Below are positions 14,384 to 14,606 of a stretch of 14,606 bases of DNA, piece by piece. A program made the position numbers and the translations under genes. The notes under the pieces are model-generated. The model was not told the origin of the DNA. It ran no database searches and saw nothing but the letters and a program-made list of their open reading frames with translations. Every line of letters begins with the position of its first letter. Position 1 is the stretch's first letter. The stretch is from positions 1 through 14,606 of the forward strand of contig JAGQGA010000062.1 in assembly GCA_020432595.1 (NCBI GenBank). Direction: 5' to 3'. The stretch comes from Anaerolineales bacterium. GTDB lineage: Bacteria > Chloroflexota > Anaerolineae > Promineifilales > Promineifilaceae.

Positions 14384-14606
14384 ATGACACGATTAACCCT
14401 TTCCCAAATTTATGACCTGACCTATGCTGCCCTCATCCGCTGCGGCGCGTCCGCTGTGCAGGCAGAGCCAACGGCCGTTTCCGTGCGCGACGCTGAAGCC
14501 GAAGGCATTCGCAACGTTGGCCTCGGCTACCTGCCCCTCTACCTCGGCCATCTGCGCTGCGGCAAGGTGGTGGGCAACGCCCAACCCGCCATTGTTAGCC
14601 AGGATG
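14384..14606 (+). CDS. Ldh2-family (malate/L-lactate dehydrogenase-like) oxidoreductase, partial
   Basis: The first 74 residues of an Ldh2/MDG-type NAD(P)-dependent oxidoreductase run off the window. The pattern AEAEGIRNVGLGYLPLYLGHLRCGKV (about 42-67; shown in parts: AEAEGIRNVG, LPLYLGHLRCG) matches the family's first conserved region, where the usual text is SHG..RLP.Y...L..G. Here NV replaces SH, so the catalytic His of classic members is missing. The protein may use another residue, act on an unusual substrate, or be inactive. No strong Shine-Dalgarno sequence is seen. One palindrome (14470-14479) lies inside. Divergent placement from pobA hints at shared regulation only. Confidence 0.7.
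   Translation, partial: MTRLTLSQIYDLTYAALIRCGASAVQAEPTAVSVRDAEAEGIRNVGLGYLPLYLGHLRCGKVVGNAQPAIVSQD

Overview
The window reads as chromosomal DNA from a GC-rich, free-living, probably aerobic heterotroph. I favour a filamentous Chloroflexota lineage (Anaerolineae / Promineifilum-like). The hints are Thr/Pro-rich lipoprotein linkers, a Gly-rich RRM protein and many kinds of dispersed hairpin repeats in the gaps. This placement is inference, because no rRNA or marker gene is present.

Left end (1-1570): the 3' end of an unidentified gene, then an almost perfect hairpin at 419-470. Its ends fit the integron attC core rules (RYYYAAC ... GTTRRRY), and the stop codon of a weak small ORF lies inside the first core. 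Next comes a two-gene toxin-antitoxin module (UPF0175 antitoxin, DUF3368/PIN toxin). No integrase is in the window.

RNA-metabolism block (1571-4120, minus strand): an RRM protein with a Gly/Arg tail, then a DEAD-box helicase with a DbpA-type C-terminal domain. The RRM terminator is built from two copies of the window's dominant palindrome. The helicase leader contains a compact predicted RNA fold with two classic tetraloops.

Middle block (4235-8730, plus strand): an M23-peptidase lipoprotein fused to a propeller-like domain, a HisC-type aminotransferase, an AhpD/CMD-fold protein, and a thiolase-like protein whose nucleophilic Cys is replaced by Thr.

Aromatic catabolism block (8797-14219, minus strand): pobA-pcaD-pcaC-pcaH-pcaG-pcaB. 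Together they convert 4-hydroxybenzoate to protocatechuate, cleave the ring intradiol, and carry the product to 3-oxoadipate. The last steps (pcaIJ, pcaF) and a regulator are not in the window. A divergent Ldh2-family oxidoreductase starts at 14384 and leaves the window.

The strongest genome-scale signal is the 10-bp palindrome AACGGCCGTT. Its core ACGGCCGT occurs at least 27 times in 14.6 kb, inside genes in all three reading frames and in gaps. It behaves like a HIP1-type highly iterated palindrome. Overlaid on this are three families of longer intergenic inverted repeats, plus one single-copy example and one of a different tandem unit, occupying most gaps of the middle and pca blocks.
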